Shown: positions 16,296 through 26,098, counted from the stretch's first letter. The stretch: DNA of 64,000 nucleotides from Phytohabitans houttuyneae (GCF_011764425.1 NZ_BLPF01000001.1:983001-1047000), one strand, 5' to 3'. Notes: generated from the sequence alone by a model not told the origin. Numbers and translations are program-made.

Positions 16296-18985
16296 TCAGT
16301 GGTCGGCGCTGTTCCAGTCCTGGCCGACGCCGACCGAGACCTCCAGCGGCACTGACAGCGGATGCGCGTTGCCCATCTCGCGGCGGACCAGGCCCTCCAT
16401 CGCCTCGCGCTCCCCCGTCGCGACCTCGAAGACCAGCTCGTCGTGGACCTGCAGCAGCATCCGCGACCGCAGCCCCTCCTCGCGGATCGCCCGGTCGACG
16501 TGGAGCATCGCGACCTTGATGATGTCGGCGGCCGAGCCCTGGATGGGCGCGTTGAGCGCCATCCGCTCGGCCATCTCGCGGCGCTGCCGGTTGTCGCTGA
16601 TCAGGTCGGGCAGGTAGCGGCGGCGGCCCAGGATCGTCTGCGTGTATCCGTCCTGCCGCGCCTGCCCCACGACAGCCTGCAGGTAGTCGCGGACGCCGCC
16701 GAAGCGCTCGAAGTACTCGTCCATCAGCGCGCGGGCCTCGTCGGTGGGGATGTTGAGCTGCTGGGAGAGGCCGTAGACGGAGAGGCCGTAGGCGAGGCCG
16801 TAGTTCATCGCCTTGATCTTGCGGCGGTGGTCGGCGGTGACCTCCTCCAGCGGGATCGAGAAGACCGACGAGGCGGTCGCGGCGTGGAAGTCGGCGCCGG
16901 AGTTGAACGCCTGGATCAGCGCCTCGTCCTTTGACAGGTCGGCCATGATGCGCATCTCGATCTGGCTGTAGTCGGCGCTCATCAGGCACTCGAACCCCGC
17001 GCCGACCACGAACGCGCGCCGGATGCGCCGCCCCTCGGCGGTGCGGATCGGGATGTTTTGCAGGTTGGGGTCGGTGGACGAGAGGCGCCCGGTGGCCGCG
17101 ACCGTCTGGAAGTACGTCGTGTGGATGCGGCCGTCGTCGGAGACCGACTTGAGCAGACCGTCCACCGTGGACTTGAGCTTGGCCACGTCGCGGTGGCGCA
17201 GCAGGTGCTCCAGCAGCGGGTGGCCGGTCTGCGCGAAGAGGCCCTGCAGCGCGTCGGCGTCGGTCGTGTACCCGCTCTTGATGCGCTTGGTCTTCGGCAG
17301 GTCGAGCTCGCCGAAGAGGATCTCCTGCAGCTGCTTGGGCGAGCCGAGGTTGAACTCGCGCCCCACCACCGAATACGCCGCCTGGGCGGCCGCCTTCACC
17401 TCGGCCGCGAAGTTGCTCTCCAGGTCGGAGAGGTATTCCGTGTCGGCCGTGATGCCGGTGCGCTCCATCTCGGCGAGCACCTCGACAAGCGGCAGCTCCA
17501 CGTCGGCCATCAGCCGAGAGGACAGCTCGCCGTCGCGGGACAGCTCGGCGTCGATCGCGCCGGCGAGGTCGAGCGTCGCGCGCGCCCGCAGCATCAGGTT
17601 TTGCTCGACCGCCTCGCCGTCGTCGCCGAGCCCTTCGAGCGTGAGCTGGCCGTTGTCCGGGGCGTCGACCTTGAGCTCGCGGTGCAGGTAGCGCAGGGCG
17701 AGGTCGGTCAGGTCGTAGGTGCGCTGGTCGGGACGGGCCAGGTAGGCCGCGATCGCGGTGTCGCGGGTGACGCCGCGCAGCTGCCAGCCGCGGGCCCGGA
17801 AGGCGAGCAGCGCCGGCTTGCTGTCGTGGATCACCTTGGGACGCTTTTCGTCGGCGAGCCAGGCGCCCACCGCCGCCTCGTCGCCCTCGTCGAGCTCGGC
17901 CGGATCGAACCAGGCGGCCGCCCCCTCGCCGTTTGCCAGGGCGACGCCGGTCAGCTCGCCGGTGCCGCGGCCGAAGCGGCCGGAGACGGCGACGCCGAGC
18001 GGCACACCGGCCGCCGCGTAGGTCTCCAGCCAGCCCGACACCTCGCCGCCGCCCAGGACCGAGCCGTCGAGCTCGAACCCCGCCTCGGCCTCCGGCTCGA
18101 CGGCGTCAAGGTACTGGTACAGCCGCTCGCGCAGCACCCGGAACTCGAGCGCGTCGAAGACCTGGTGCACGGCCTCGCGGTCCCACCCCTGCCAGCGGGC
18201 GTCCTCGGGGCGCAGCGGCAGCTCGAGGTCGCACACGAGCTGGTTGATCTCGTAGTTGCGCATCACGTCGGCCAGGTGCGCGCGGAGGTTGTCGCCGGCC
18301 TTGCCCTTGATCTTGTCGGCGTTGGCGATGACGCCCTCCAGCCCGCCGTACTCCTTGATCCACTTGGCGGCGGTCTTGTCGCCCACGCCGGGCACGCCGG
18401 GCAGGTTGTCGCTGGTCTCGCCGACCAGCGCGGCCTTGTCGCGGTACTGCGAGGGGGCACGAAGTACTTCGCCTCGACCGCGGCCGCGTCCATCCGCCAG
18501 ACCTCGGAGACGCCGCGCACCGGGTAGAGCACCGTCACGTGATCCTCGACAAGCTGGAACGCGTCGCGGTCGCCGGTGCTGATCACCACCTCCATGCCGG
18601 CCTCGCGGCCCTGCTTGGTCAGCGTGCCGATCACGTCGTCGGCCTCGTAGCCCGGCTTTTCCACGATCGGGATGCGCAGCGCGCCGAGCACCTCCTTGAC
18701 CAGGCTCACCTGGCCCTGGAACGGCGCGGGTGTCTCCGAGCGCCCCGCCTTGTACTCCGTGTACTTCTCTGTCCGAAACGACTGCCGTGACACGTCGAAC
18801 GACACGATGATGTGCGTGGGCCGCTCGTCGCGCAGCATGTTGATCAGCATCGACGTGAAGCCGAAGACCGCGTTGGTCGGCTGCCCCGTGGCCGTCGAGA
18901 AGTTTTCCACGGGCAGGGCGAAGAACGCCCGGTATGCGAGTGAATGCCCGTCGAGCAGGAGCAGGCGCGGCGTGGACTCTGTCAC
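16296..18985 (-). CDS. polA: DNA polymerase I (apparent frameshift in the 5' third)
   Basis: GTG start at 18985 with TAGAGT 8 nt upstream. Order: 5'-3' exonuclease (LLLLDGHSLAYRAFFAL, YKAGRSETP, PGYEADDVIGTL, STGDRDAFQLV; then PGVPGVGDKTAAKWI), a 3'-5' exonuclease-like domain that appears to lack the acidic metal ligands, and the polymerase domain (DPNLQNIPIRT, SADYSQIEMRIMA, KAMNYGLAYGLS, LLQVHDELVFEV). The frame breaks in a G run at 18453-18457; one extra base joins AKYFVPP to SQYRDKAALVGETSDNL and gives 896 residues, the expected length. As the gene is normally needed, an assembly error is likely. Confidence 0.93.
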
Positions 18986-19143
18986 AGAAAGCGACTCTAG
19001 TCCGCACCCCCGACACTCCTTCGGCGGGCACGCGCGGGCGGCTGCGAACCCCGTAAGGTGAAGCGCCGACGGTGGCACGAGCGAGCTATGGCCACGGCCA
19101 CGACGGCGGACGAGCGCAGTGGGCACAGCGAGGAGGCGACGCG

Positions 19144-19935
19144 ATGGACCGGCCGGCTTGGGCGCCACCCGAGGTCGACCTGGAGCGTCCGAGCACCGCT
19201 CGGATCTACGACTACATGCTCGGTGGCCTGCACAACTTCGCGATCGACCGGCAGATGGCCGAGCAGGTGCTCGCGGTCGGCCCCCAGATCCGCCTGGCCG
19301 CGCACGCCAACCGCGGCTTCCTGCGCCGCGCGGTGGAGTACCTGGCGGGTGCGGGCATCCGGCAGTTCCTCGACCTGGGCTCCGGCATCCCCACGGTCGG
19401 TAACGTCCACGAGGCGGCACACCACGTCGCGCCGGACGCGAAGGTGGTCTACGTCGACGCCGACCCGGTGGCGGTGGCACACAGCGTGGCGATCGTCGAG
19501 GGGGACGAGCGCGTCACGGTGGTGCAGGCCGACATCCGCGACCCCGACGCCATCCTCAAAGACCCGCGCGTCACCGCCGCGCTCGACTTCACCCAGCCGG
19601 TCGCCGTGCTGATCGTGGCCGTCCTGCACTTCGTGCCGGACGCCGACAACCCGGCCGGCATCGTGGCCCGCCTGCGCGACGCGATCGTGCCGGGCAGCTA
19701 CATCGGGATCTCGCAGGTGGCCACCATCCCGAATGTGACGCCCGAGCAGCAGGAGGTCGCCAACCGGTACACGCAGGCCAATGCGGTGGCACTGCGCGAC
19801 CGCGAGCAGATCGCGACCTTTTTCGATGGGCTGGAGCTCGTGGAGCCGGGCCTTGTTGACCCGGCGAAGTGGCGCGCCGACGATGACGTCACGGAGATGG
19901 TGCCTTCGTTTGCGGGTGTGGGCCGCAAGCCCTGA
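19144..19935 (+). CDS. SAM-dependent methyltransferase, DUF574 type
   Basis: 263 residues. Starts with the family hallmark PSTARIYDYMLGGLHNFAIDRQMAEQV, followed by QFLDLGSGIPTVGNVHE (SAM site), VVYVDADPVAVAHS and AVLIVAVLHFVPD. Streptomycetes and relatives have dozens of these proteins; substrates are unknown. The ATG at 19144 is chosen over that at 19072 because GAGGAGG precedes it by 7 nt and the family N-terminus starts here. Confidence 0.85.
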   Translation: MDRPAWAPPEVDLERPSTARIYDYMLGGLHNFAIDRQMAEQVLAVGPQIRLAAHANRGFLRRAVEYLAGAGIRQFLDLGSGIPTVGNVHEAAHHVAPDAKVVYVDADPVAVAHSVAIVEGDERVTVVQADIRDPDAILKDPRVTAALDFTQPVAVLIVAVLHFVPDADNPAGIVARLRDAIVPGSYIGISQVATIPNVTPEQQEVANRYTQANAVALRDREQIATFFDGLELVEPGLVDPAKWRADDDVTEMVPSFAGVGRKP

Positions 19936-20144
19936 CCCTCGGCCGCCTGCGGCGGTGGTGGGTTGTTCGCGGTGCGCGGCTGGCACGGGAGCGGTTGGCC
20001 CGCGCAGCGCTCGGCCCGGTAGACCCGGCGCTCGGTCCGCAGGACGCTCCGCCCGCCGGCCCTTGCACTCACCGCTCGCGGCTGTCCAGGTCTGGTCGCC
20101 AAGCACGAGCGCCGCAGAGCGCGACGGGCCCGCGAAACGCGAAA

Positions 20145-20201
20145 GGGCCTGCCCGCAAGCCCCCGCCGGTAGCTACCGGCAGAACTCCCGCGAACAGGCC
20201 C
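20145..20201 (-). terminator. Terminator at the end of the liv operon
   Basis: GGGCCTG (20145-20151) pairs with CAGGCCC (20195-20201), with an inner perfect palindrome GCCGGTAGCTACCGGC (20165-20180). On the minus strand it is followed by CTTTCGCGTTTCG. The region 19936-20144 holds no gene. Confidence 0.6.
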
Positions 20202-20215
20202 CTGCGCAACAAGCG

Positions 20216-20926
20216 TCAGGCGACGCCCAGGTACGCCTCCTTGACCGCCGGGTCGTGGAGGAGCTCCTGCCCGCTGCCCTCCTTCACGATCGACCCGGTC
20301 TCCAGCACGTAGCCGCGGTGGGCCCGAGAGAGCGCCTGCTGGGCGTTCTGCTCCACCAGCAGCACCGTGGTGCCCTGCTCGTTGATCCGGGTAATGATCT
20401 CGAAGATCTGCTGGATCAGCATCGGCGCCAGACCCATCGAAGGCTCGTCGAGCAGTAGCAGCTTGGGCCGGGTCATCATCGCCCGCCCCACGGCCAGCAT
20501 CTGCTGCTCGCCGCCGGAAAGCGTGCCGCCGGCCTGCCGCTGCCGCTCCCTGAGCCGCGGAAACAGGTCGAACACCATCGCCAGGTCCTGCGCGATGCCT
20601 CCCCGGTCGCGCCGGGTGTACGCGCCCATCTCCAGGTTTTCCTGCACCGACATGCCCGGGAACACTCCCCGGCCCTCGGGCGCCTGCCCGATGCCACGGA
20701 TCACGCGCAGATCGGCCCGCATCTTCGTGACGTCCTGGCCGGCGAAGAGGATCTTTCCGCTCGCCACCGGGCGGAGGCCGGAGATGGCCCGCATGGTGGT
20801 GGTCTTGCCGGCACCGTTGGCCCCGATGAGCGCGACGACCTCGCCCTCGTTGACGTGCAGGCTGATCCCGTGCAGGGCCTGGATCCGCCCGTACAGCAGG
20901 GTCAGGTTTTCGATCTCAAGCAGCAT
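20216..20926 (-). CDS. livF: Branched-chain amino acid ABC transporter, ATP-binding protein LivF
   Basis: 236 residues. Walker A GANGAGKTT, Q-loop region GIGQAPEGRGVFPGMSV, signature LSGGEQQMLAVGRAMM, Walker B LLLLDEPSMGLAP and switch His in VLLVEQN (LivF has Gln/Asn here). One of the two cytoplasmic ATPases that power uptake of leucine, isoleucine and valine. Overlaps livG by 11 bp and is last in the operon. Confidence 0.95.
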   Translation of the reverse strand: MLLEIENLTLLYGRIQALHGISLHVNEGEVVALIGANGAGKTTTMRAISGLRPVASGKILFAGQDVTKMRADLRVIRGIGQAPEGRGVFPGMSVQENLEMGAYTRRDRGGIAQDLAMVFDLFPRLRERQRQAGGTLSGGEQQMLAVGRAMMTRPKLLLLDEPSMGLAPMLIQQIFEIITRINEQGTTVLLVEQNAQQALSRAHRGYVLETGSIVKEGSGQELLHDPAVKEAYLGVA

Positions 20927-21734
20927 CGGTCGGCACTCCCAGGTACGCGGCGATGACGGCGGGGTTGTCCCGAACCTCGGCGGGCAGGCCCTCGGCGATC
21001 TTCTTGCCGAACTCCAGCACCACGATCCGGTCGGTGACGCCCATGACCAGCCGCATGTCGTGCTCGATCAGCAGCACCGTGACGCCCGTGTCGCGGATCT
21101 TGCGGATGAGCTTGAGCAGCGAGTCCTTTTCCGCCGGGTTGAAGCCGGCGGCCGGCTCGTCGAGGCACAGCAGCGTCGGGCTGGTCGCCAGTGCCCGGGC
21201 GATCTCCAGCCGCCGCTGCTCGCCGTACGACAGGTTGCGCGCCAGCTCGCCCGGCCGCTCGATGCCCACGAAGCGGAGCAGGTCGTGTGCCCTGTCGCGC
21301 CCGCTGCGCTCCTCCTTCCAAAACCGCGGCAGCCGGAAGAGCGCCGAGATCACGCTGGCCTTGTGGTGCGCGTCGGCACCGACCATGACGTTTTCGAGGG
21401 CGGTCATCTCGGGGAAGAGCCGGATGTTCTGGAACGTGCGGGCGATGCCCATCCGCGTGATCCGGTGCCGAGCACGGCCGCTGACCCGCTCGCCCTTGAA
21501 CCGGATCTCGCCCTGCGTCGGCGTGTACACACCCGTCATCGCGTTGAAGCAGGTGGTCTTGCCGGCGCCGTTGGGTCCGATCAGGCCGAGGATCTCGCCC
21601 TTGTAAAGCGTGAAGTCGACGTCGTTGAGGGCGACCACGCCACCGAAGCGGAGCGTGACGTGATCGACCTCGAGCAGCGCCTCCCGCTGTGGTGTGGCAG
21701 CCGGCGTCGTCGTGTCCGGAGCGGTGTCGCTCAT
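20916..21734 (-). CDS. livG: Branched-chain amino acid ABC transporter, ATP-binding protein LivG
   Basis: 272 residues. Walker A GPNGAGKTT, GIARTFQNIRLFPEMTALENVMVG, signature LSYGEQRRLEIARALA, Walker B LLCLDEPAAGFNPAE, and IEHDMRLVMGVTDRIVVL with the switch His. Typical LivG is about 260 residues; a short polar N-terminal extension is present. Its start overlaps the livM stop by 4 bp. Confidence 0.95.
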   Translation of the reverse strand: MSDTAPDTTTPAATPQREALLEVDHVTLRFGGVVALNDVDFTLYKGEILGLIGPNGAGKTTCFNAMTGVYTPTQGEIRFKGERVSGRARHRITRMGIARTFQNIRLFPEMTALENVMVGADAHHKASVISALFRLPRFWKEERSGRDRAHDLLRFVGIERPGELARNLSYGEQRRLEIARALATSPTLLCLDEPAAGFNPAEKDSLLKLIRKIRDTGVTVLLIEHDMRLVMGVTDRIVVLEFGKKIAEGLPAEVRDNPAVIAAYLGVPTDAA

Positions 21735-22867
21735 GTGCTCGCCTCCGTCGGTGCCGCCTCCTGACGCCGGTCGGCGAACTCCGCCGCCCGCCGTCTGCTC
21801 GGCAGGATGCCTTGCGGCCGGAAGATCATCATGATGATCAGCACGGCCCCGAAGATCAGGATTCGGTACTCCGCGACGTTGATCTCAAGGCCGATCACAC
21901 CGCCGATGCCGCGCACCCACTCCGGCAGGTACCAGGTGATGAACGCGCCGACCACCGCGCCGTAGATGTTGCCCGCGCCACCCAGGATGACGGCGGCCAG
22001 CACCAGGATCGAGTTGGTCAGCTGGAAGCTGTCGGAGTTGATGAAGCTCTGCTTCCCGGCGAAGAGCGCACCGGAGAGGCCGCCCACCGCCGCGCCGATC
22101 GCGAACGCCCACAGCTTGTACTTGAACGTGGGCACGCCCATGATCTGCGCCGCGTCCTCGTCCTCGCGGATCGCCACCCAGGCCCGCCCGACCCGGCTGC
22201 GGGCGAGGTTTCGCACGCCGAGGATCACGAAGATGATGATCGTGAGCGTCAGCCAGTAGTACGGCCGCGCGTCGACCACCCCGAACAGCGACTGCCCGTC
22301 GCTGCCCTTCACGCCCGGCACCGGGTGCGGGATCTCCGGGATGCCGCGCTGCCCGTTCGCGATGCCTTCGTTGCGCGCCGCGTACAGGCGGATCATCTCG
22401 GCGAAGCCGAGCGTCACGATCGCCAGATAGTCGCCGCGCAATCGAAGTGTCGGACCGCCGAGTATGACGCCGGAGAGCATCGTGACCGCGATCGCCACCG
22501 GCACCGCCGCCAGCCAGGGCCACCCGATGTCGAAGCGGCTCTCCGGTGAGGTGAGGAGGGCCACCGTGTACGCGCCGACCGCGAAGAAGCCGAAGTATCC
22601 AAGGTCGAGCAGGCCGGCGAAGCCGACCACGACGTTGAGTCCGACCGCCAGCAGGACGAAGAACGAGGTCTCGAACAGGACCGTGGCCATGTCCGATTCC
22701 ATCGTGCGGAAGTACCAGAGGTTGATGTAGAACCAGCGGTTGGGCAGCAGGTACAGGAAGACGAGCAACGCGATGATCGCGACCCAGCGCACCTGGCGCG
22801 GCATGTTGTCCCAGCGCGCACGCATCCGGGCTCCGCGGGACCTGACCTTTTCGACGTGTGCGTTCAT
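21731..22867 (-). CDS. livM: Branched-chain amino acid ABC transporter permease LivM
   Basis: 378 residues from the ATG at 22867, overlapping the livH stop (ATGA). About ten membrane helices. The EAA-like loop reads GRAWVAIREDEDAAQIMGVPTFKYKLWAFAIGAAVGGLSGALF, the contact to LivG, and GGAGNIYGAVVGAF is the LivM signature. The 26-residue N-terminal basic extension is hydrophilic. Confidence 0.93.
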   Translation of the reverse strand: MNAHVEKVRSRGARMRARWDNMPRQVRWVAIIALLVFLYLLPNRWFYINLWYFRTMESDMATVLFETSFFVLLAVGLNVVVGFAGLLDLGYFGFFAVGAYTVALLTSPESRFDIGWPWLAAVPVAIAVTMLSGVILGGPTLRLRGDYLAIVTLGFAEMIRLYAARNEGIANGQRGIPEIPHPVPGVKGSDGQSLFGVVDARPYYWLTLTIIIFVILGVRNLARSRVGRAWVAIREDEDAAQIMGVPTFKYKLWAFAIGAAVGGLSGALFAGKQSFINSDSFQLTNSILVLAAVILGGAGNIYGAVVGAFITWYLPEWVRGIGGVIGLEINVAEYRILIFGAVLIIMMIFRPQGILPSRRRAAEFADRRQEAAPTEAST

Positions 22868-23835
22868 GCCCGAGCCCTCCCGAGCGACTCGCCCAGCAGG
22901 CCCGTGGGCCGGAACATCAGCAGCACGATGAGCACGACGAAGCCGGTGAAGTCCTTCCACTCGCCGCCGAACAATCCGGATGCGTAGTTTTCCACCACGC
23001 CGAGGAGCAGGCCGCCGACCAGCGCGCCGCGCAGGTTGCCGATGCCGCCCAGGACCGCCGCGGAGAACGCCTTCAGGCCGATCAGGAAGCCGACGTCGAA
23101 GCGGCTGAAGGCGTAGGTGACGTTCCAGAGCAGGGCGGCGGCGCCGGCCATGATGCCGCCGAGCACGAAGACGAGCAGGATCACCCGGTCCTTGTTGACG
23201 CCCATCAGCGCCGCGGTGTCCGGGTCCTGAGCCACCGCGCGGATGCCCCGGCCGAGCCGGCTGCGGTTGATGAAGAGGTCGAGGGCGACCAGCATGCCGA
23301 CCGCGGAGAGGATCACCAGCAGCTGCGTGTTGGTGATGTGCCACGCGCCAATATTGATCACGTCTTTGGAGGCGATGACGTCCACCATCCCGAACGGTCC
23401 CCGCTCACCGCCGATGCCGAGGTCGTCGCTGAAGAGGCCGACCGCCTCGAAGAGGACGAACGACGCGCCGATCGCGGTGATCAGGAACGCCAGAGGTGGG
23501 GCGTTGCGGCGGCGGAGCGGCCGGTAGGCCACCCGTTCCACCGCGACCGCGGTCAGTGTGGAGGCCACCACGGCGGCTAGGAGGCCGGCGAGGAGGAGGA
23601 GCAGGACGGTCCCGATCCCGCTGACAGATGAGTTTTGGTTGTAGCCAATCGCCTGCCAGGTCCCCAGAGCGGCAACCGTGCCGATCATGAAGACCTCGGA
23701 GTGCGCGAAGTTGATGAGGCGCAGGACACCGTACACCAGCGTGTAGCCAAGAGCGACGAGCGCGTAGATGGCGCCCTGCTCGAGGCCTGTGGTGGTCAGG
23801 TCGGGGAAGTCCCGCAGCAAGCCGTCGAAGTCCAA
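22864..23835 (-). CDS. livH: Branched-chain amino acid ABC transporter permease LivH
   Basis: 323 residues from a TTG start with GGAG 6 nt upstream. Helices include GAIYALVALGYTLVYGVLRLINFAHSEVFMIG (the LivH signature) and GRGIRAVAQDPDTAALMGVNKDRVILLVFVLGGIMAGAAALLW, the ATPase-contact loop. Forms the membrane channel with LivM. Confidence 0.93.
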   Translation of the reverse strand: MDFDGLLRDFPDLTTTGLEQGAIYALVALGYTLVYGVLRLINFAHSEVFMIGTVAALGTWQAIGYNQNSSVSGIGTVLLLLLAGLLAAVVASTLTAVAVERVAYRPLRRRNAPPLAFLITAIGASFVLFEAVGLFSDDLGIGGERGPFGMVDVIASKDVINIGAWHITNTQLLVILSAVGMLVALDLFINRSRLGRGIRAVAQDPDTAALMGVNKDRVILLVFVLGGIMAGAAALLWNVTYAFSRFDVGFLIGLKAFSAAVLGGIGNLRGALVGGLLLGVVENYASGLFGGEWKDFTGFVVLIVLLMFRPTGLLGESLGRARA

Positions 23836-23868
23836 GTAGTGCTCCAGGGGAAAGAGTATGCATAGTCA

Positions 23869-23902
23869 GGTGCGGCCGGGAGCGCCTGCTCCCGGCCGCA
23901 CC
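23869..23902 (-). terminator. Hairpin between livK and livH (attenuator or mRNA stabiliser)
   Basis: A perfect 15-bp stem (GGTGCGGCCGGGAGC with its complement) over a 4-nt loop lies in the 94-bp gap between livK and livH. Only partial termination is expected, which would raise binding-protein output relative to the permease. Confidence 0.65.
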
Positions 23903-23929
23903 CACTTGACTCGGTGACCCGATCGGCCG

Positions 23930-25102
23930 TCAGGCCTTCGGGATCTCCACGTCCGGAACAACCTTTCCGGCCTGCACCTTGAACGCCCAGACGATGACCT
24001 GGGTGGGGTCAAGCTCGCCGTTGCTCTCGAACTTGTAGGTCACACCCGTGGCCGTACCCGCCTTGTTGTAGGCCTTGATCCAGGACAGCATGTCGGCACG
24101 CGTCGCCTTGCCGTCCTTCAGGCCCTCGAGCACGATCTTGGTGATGTCGAACGACACGTCCGCGTAGGTGCCCGGCTCGGCGTTGTCGAACGCGGCCTTG
24201 TAGTCGGTCACGAACGTGCCCTTGGCGGCCGTGGCCGGCGCGCAGGGGCAGGTCAGGATCGTGCCCTCGGCCACCGCCTGGCCGGCGACCGTGATGAAGT
24301 TGGCGTCGTTGACGCCGTCACCAGCGATCATCGTGCCCTGCCAGCCCGCACCCTTGAGCTGCTTGAGCAGCAGGCCCGCCTCGGTGTAGTAGCCACCGAA
24401 GAACAGCGCCGTGGCGCCGGAGTTACGGATCTTGGTCACGACCGCGGAGAAGTTGGTCTGCTTGACCTGGACCTTGTCCTCGCCGACCGGGGTGCCGATG
24501 ACCTTCTTGACCTCGTCGGCAAGACCAGCGCCGTACGCCGACTGGTCGTCCACGACGTAGACCTTCTCGGCCTTCAGCACGTTCTTGATGTACCGACCGG
24601 CGGCCGGGCCCTGCGACTCGTCGTTACCCACGCCGCGGTGGAAGACGCTCCAGCCCTTGGTGCTCAGGCTCGGGCGGGTCGCGGACGGGGTGATGGTCGG
24701 CAGGTTGCCCGACTGGAAGATCGGGTCGGCGACCTCGGACTCACCCGAGAACGCGGGGCCGATGACCGCGATGACCTTCTGGTCGCCGACGGCCTGCGTC
24801 GCGAGGGCCGGCGCCTTGGCCGGGTCGCCCTGCGAGTCGTACTCCACCAGCTCCGCGGTGCAGTCTGCGTTTTCCTTGTTGTACTGGTCAATGGCGAGCT
24901 TGGTGCCATTGCGCATGTGAATACCCAAGCCGGCCGCGTCACCGGTCAGCGCGCCGAAGAAGCCGATCTTCATGCCACACGCGGCGTTGCTACCGCTACC
25001 GCTGTCCCCGCCGTCGTCTTCCCCGGCCTGGCACGCGGCGCCACCGAATACGAGCGCGGCGATGGCGATGCCACCGAACGCCCGCGCGAGCTTCTGCCTC
25101 AA
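23930..25102 (-). CDS. livK: Branched-chain amino acid ABC transporter substrate-binding lipoprotein
   Basis: 390 residues from a TTG start with GGAGGAGGG 8 nt upstream. N-terminal signal with lipobox-like GGAAC (Cys24), an acidic/Gly/Ser linker, then the periplasmic-binding type 1 fold: IGFFGALTGDAAGLGIHMRNGTKLAIDQYN, VIGPAFSGESEVADPIF, PSATRPSL and VYVVDDQSAYGAGLADEVKK. Captures Leu/Ile/Val type ligands outside the membrane. First gene of the liv operon. Confidence 0.93.
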   Translation of the reverse strand: MRQKLARAFGGIAIAALVFGGAACQAGEDDGGDSGSGSNAACGMKIGFFGALTGDAAGLGIHMRNGTKLAIDQYNKENADCTAELVEYDSQGDPAKAPALATQAVGDQKVIAVIGPAFSGESEVADPIFQSGNLPTITPSATRPSLSTKGWSVFHRGVGNDESQGPAAGRYIKNVLKAEKVYVVDDQSAYGAGLADEVKKVIGTPVGEDKVQVKQTNFSAVVTKIRNSGATALFFGGYYTEAGLLLKQLKGAGWQGTMIAGDGVNDANFITVAGQAVAEGTILTCPCAPATAAKGTFVTDYKAAFDNAEPGTYADVSFDITKIVLEGLKDGKATRADMLSWIKAYNKAGTATGVTYKFESNGELDPTQVIVWAFKVQAGKVVPDVEIPKA

Positions 25103-25300
25103 GGCTCGAACCCTCCTCCATCAAATGGCCCGAACCACCCGCTGCCGATTGGCTCTTGCGGGACAGACGAGCCCGACCGCTATCTCGGTCTGCGCGGGGA
25201 CGTTATCCCACCAGGCGGGCAGCCCGTAAGGGCTTGGCGGAGCAGTTGACGAAACCGTTACGTAGCGTGCTCGGTCTGACGATAACGCTGTCATAAAGCT

Positions 25301-25921
25301 TTACTGTTTTGGCTGCTCAGAGCCCTCGCTCGGGGTCTCGGTCAAAATCCGCTCAGCCACCTCACGCATGGTCATCCGGTGGTCCATCGCGGTGCGCTGA
25401 ATCCACTTGAAAGCCTGTGGCTCCGTCATCCCGTATGTGGTCATGAGTGTCCCCTTGGCCCGCTCCACGGCCTTTCGGGTCTCCAGGCGGTCGGTCAGCC
25501 CGGCCACCTCGGACTCAAGGGCGGCGATCTCCTGGTACCGGGAGAGGGCGATCTCGATCGCCGGCACAAGGTCGCTCTTCTGGAACGGCTTCACCAGGTA
25601 GGCCATCGCGCCGGCTGCACGGGCCCGCTCCACAAGGTCGCGCTGGCTGAACGCGGTGAGGATGACGACCGGCGCCACCCGCTCCCCCGCGATCCGCTCG
25701 GCGGCGGCCAGTCCATCCATGATCGGCATTTTGATGTCGAGGATGACGAGGTCGGGCTTGAGATCGAGGGCCAGGCGCACGGCCGTCTCGCCGTCGCCGG
25801 CCTCGCCGACCACGTCGTAGCCCTCTTCGACCAGCATCTCGGCCAGATCCAGGCGGATCAGCGCCTCGTCCTCGGCGATCAGCACCCGCCTGCGCTCGGC
25901 ACCCGCCTGCGTGTCGGCCAC
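25301..25921 (-). CDS. Response regulator with ANTAR RNA-binding domain
   Basis: 206 residues from a GTG start. Receiver domain with the acidic pair in VLIAEDEALIRLDL, phospho-acceptor Asp in DLVILDIKMPIMDG, and the Lys in AYLVKPFQKSDL. The C-terminal ANTAR domain reads RKAVERAKGTLMTTYGMTEPQAFKWIQRTAMDHRMTMREVAERIL; ANTAR domains bind dual hairpins in nascent RNA and prevent termination. It is the likely ortholog of mycobacterial PdtaR (Rv1626), which also lies near polA/rpsA. No partner histidine kinase is next to it. Confidence 0.93.
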   Translation of the reverse strand: MADTQAGAERRRVLIAEDEALIRLDLAEMLVEEGYDVVGEAGDGETAVRLALDLKPDLVILDIKMPIMDGLAAAERIAGERVAPVVILTAFSQRDLVERARAAGAMAYLVKPFQKSDLVPAIEIALSRYQEIAALESEVAGLTDRLETRKAVERAKGTLMTTYGMTEPQAFKWIQRTAMDHRMTMREVAERILTETPSEGSEQPKQ

Positions 25922-26024
25922 GAACCCCTACCCCTCACCTTGCCCCGACACTCCGACCGGTCGGGTGCCGCCGCCATCAGCGTAGTGGGTAGTCTGGTCG
26001 CGGTCAGTTCCCGACCCGACCGTC

Positions 26025-26098
26025 GTCCCCGTATCCCAACCGGCAGAGGAACGGAGCTCAAACCTCCGACAGTGTGGGTTCGAATCCCACCGGGGGCA
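26025..26098 (+). tRNA. tRNA with anticodon CAA and a short variable loop (Leu by anticodon)
   Basis: 74 nt fold into a full cloverleaf: acceptor GTCCCCG/CGGGGGC, D-arm TCC/GGA with GG in the loop, anticodon stem CGGAG/CTCCG with loop CTCAAAC (anticodon CAA), variable loop ACAGT (5 nt), T-arm GTGGG-TTCGAAT-CCCAC, discriminator A. CCA is not encoded (CGA follows). The anticodon reads the Leu codon UUG, but bacterial tRNA-Leu normally has a long class II variable arm, absent here. The gene is clearly tRNA-like; its charging identity is open. Confidence 0.7.
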
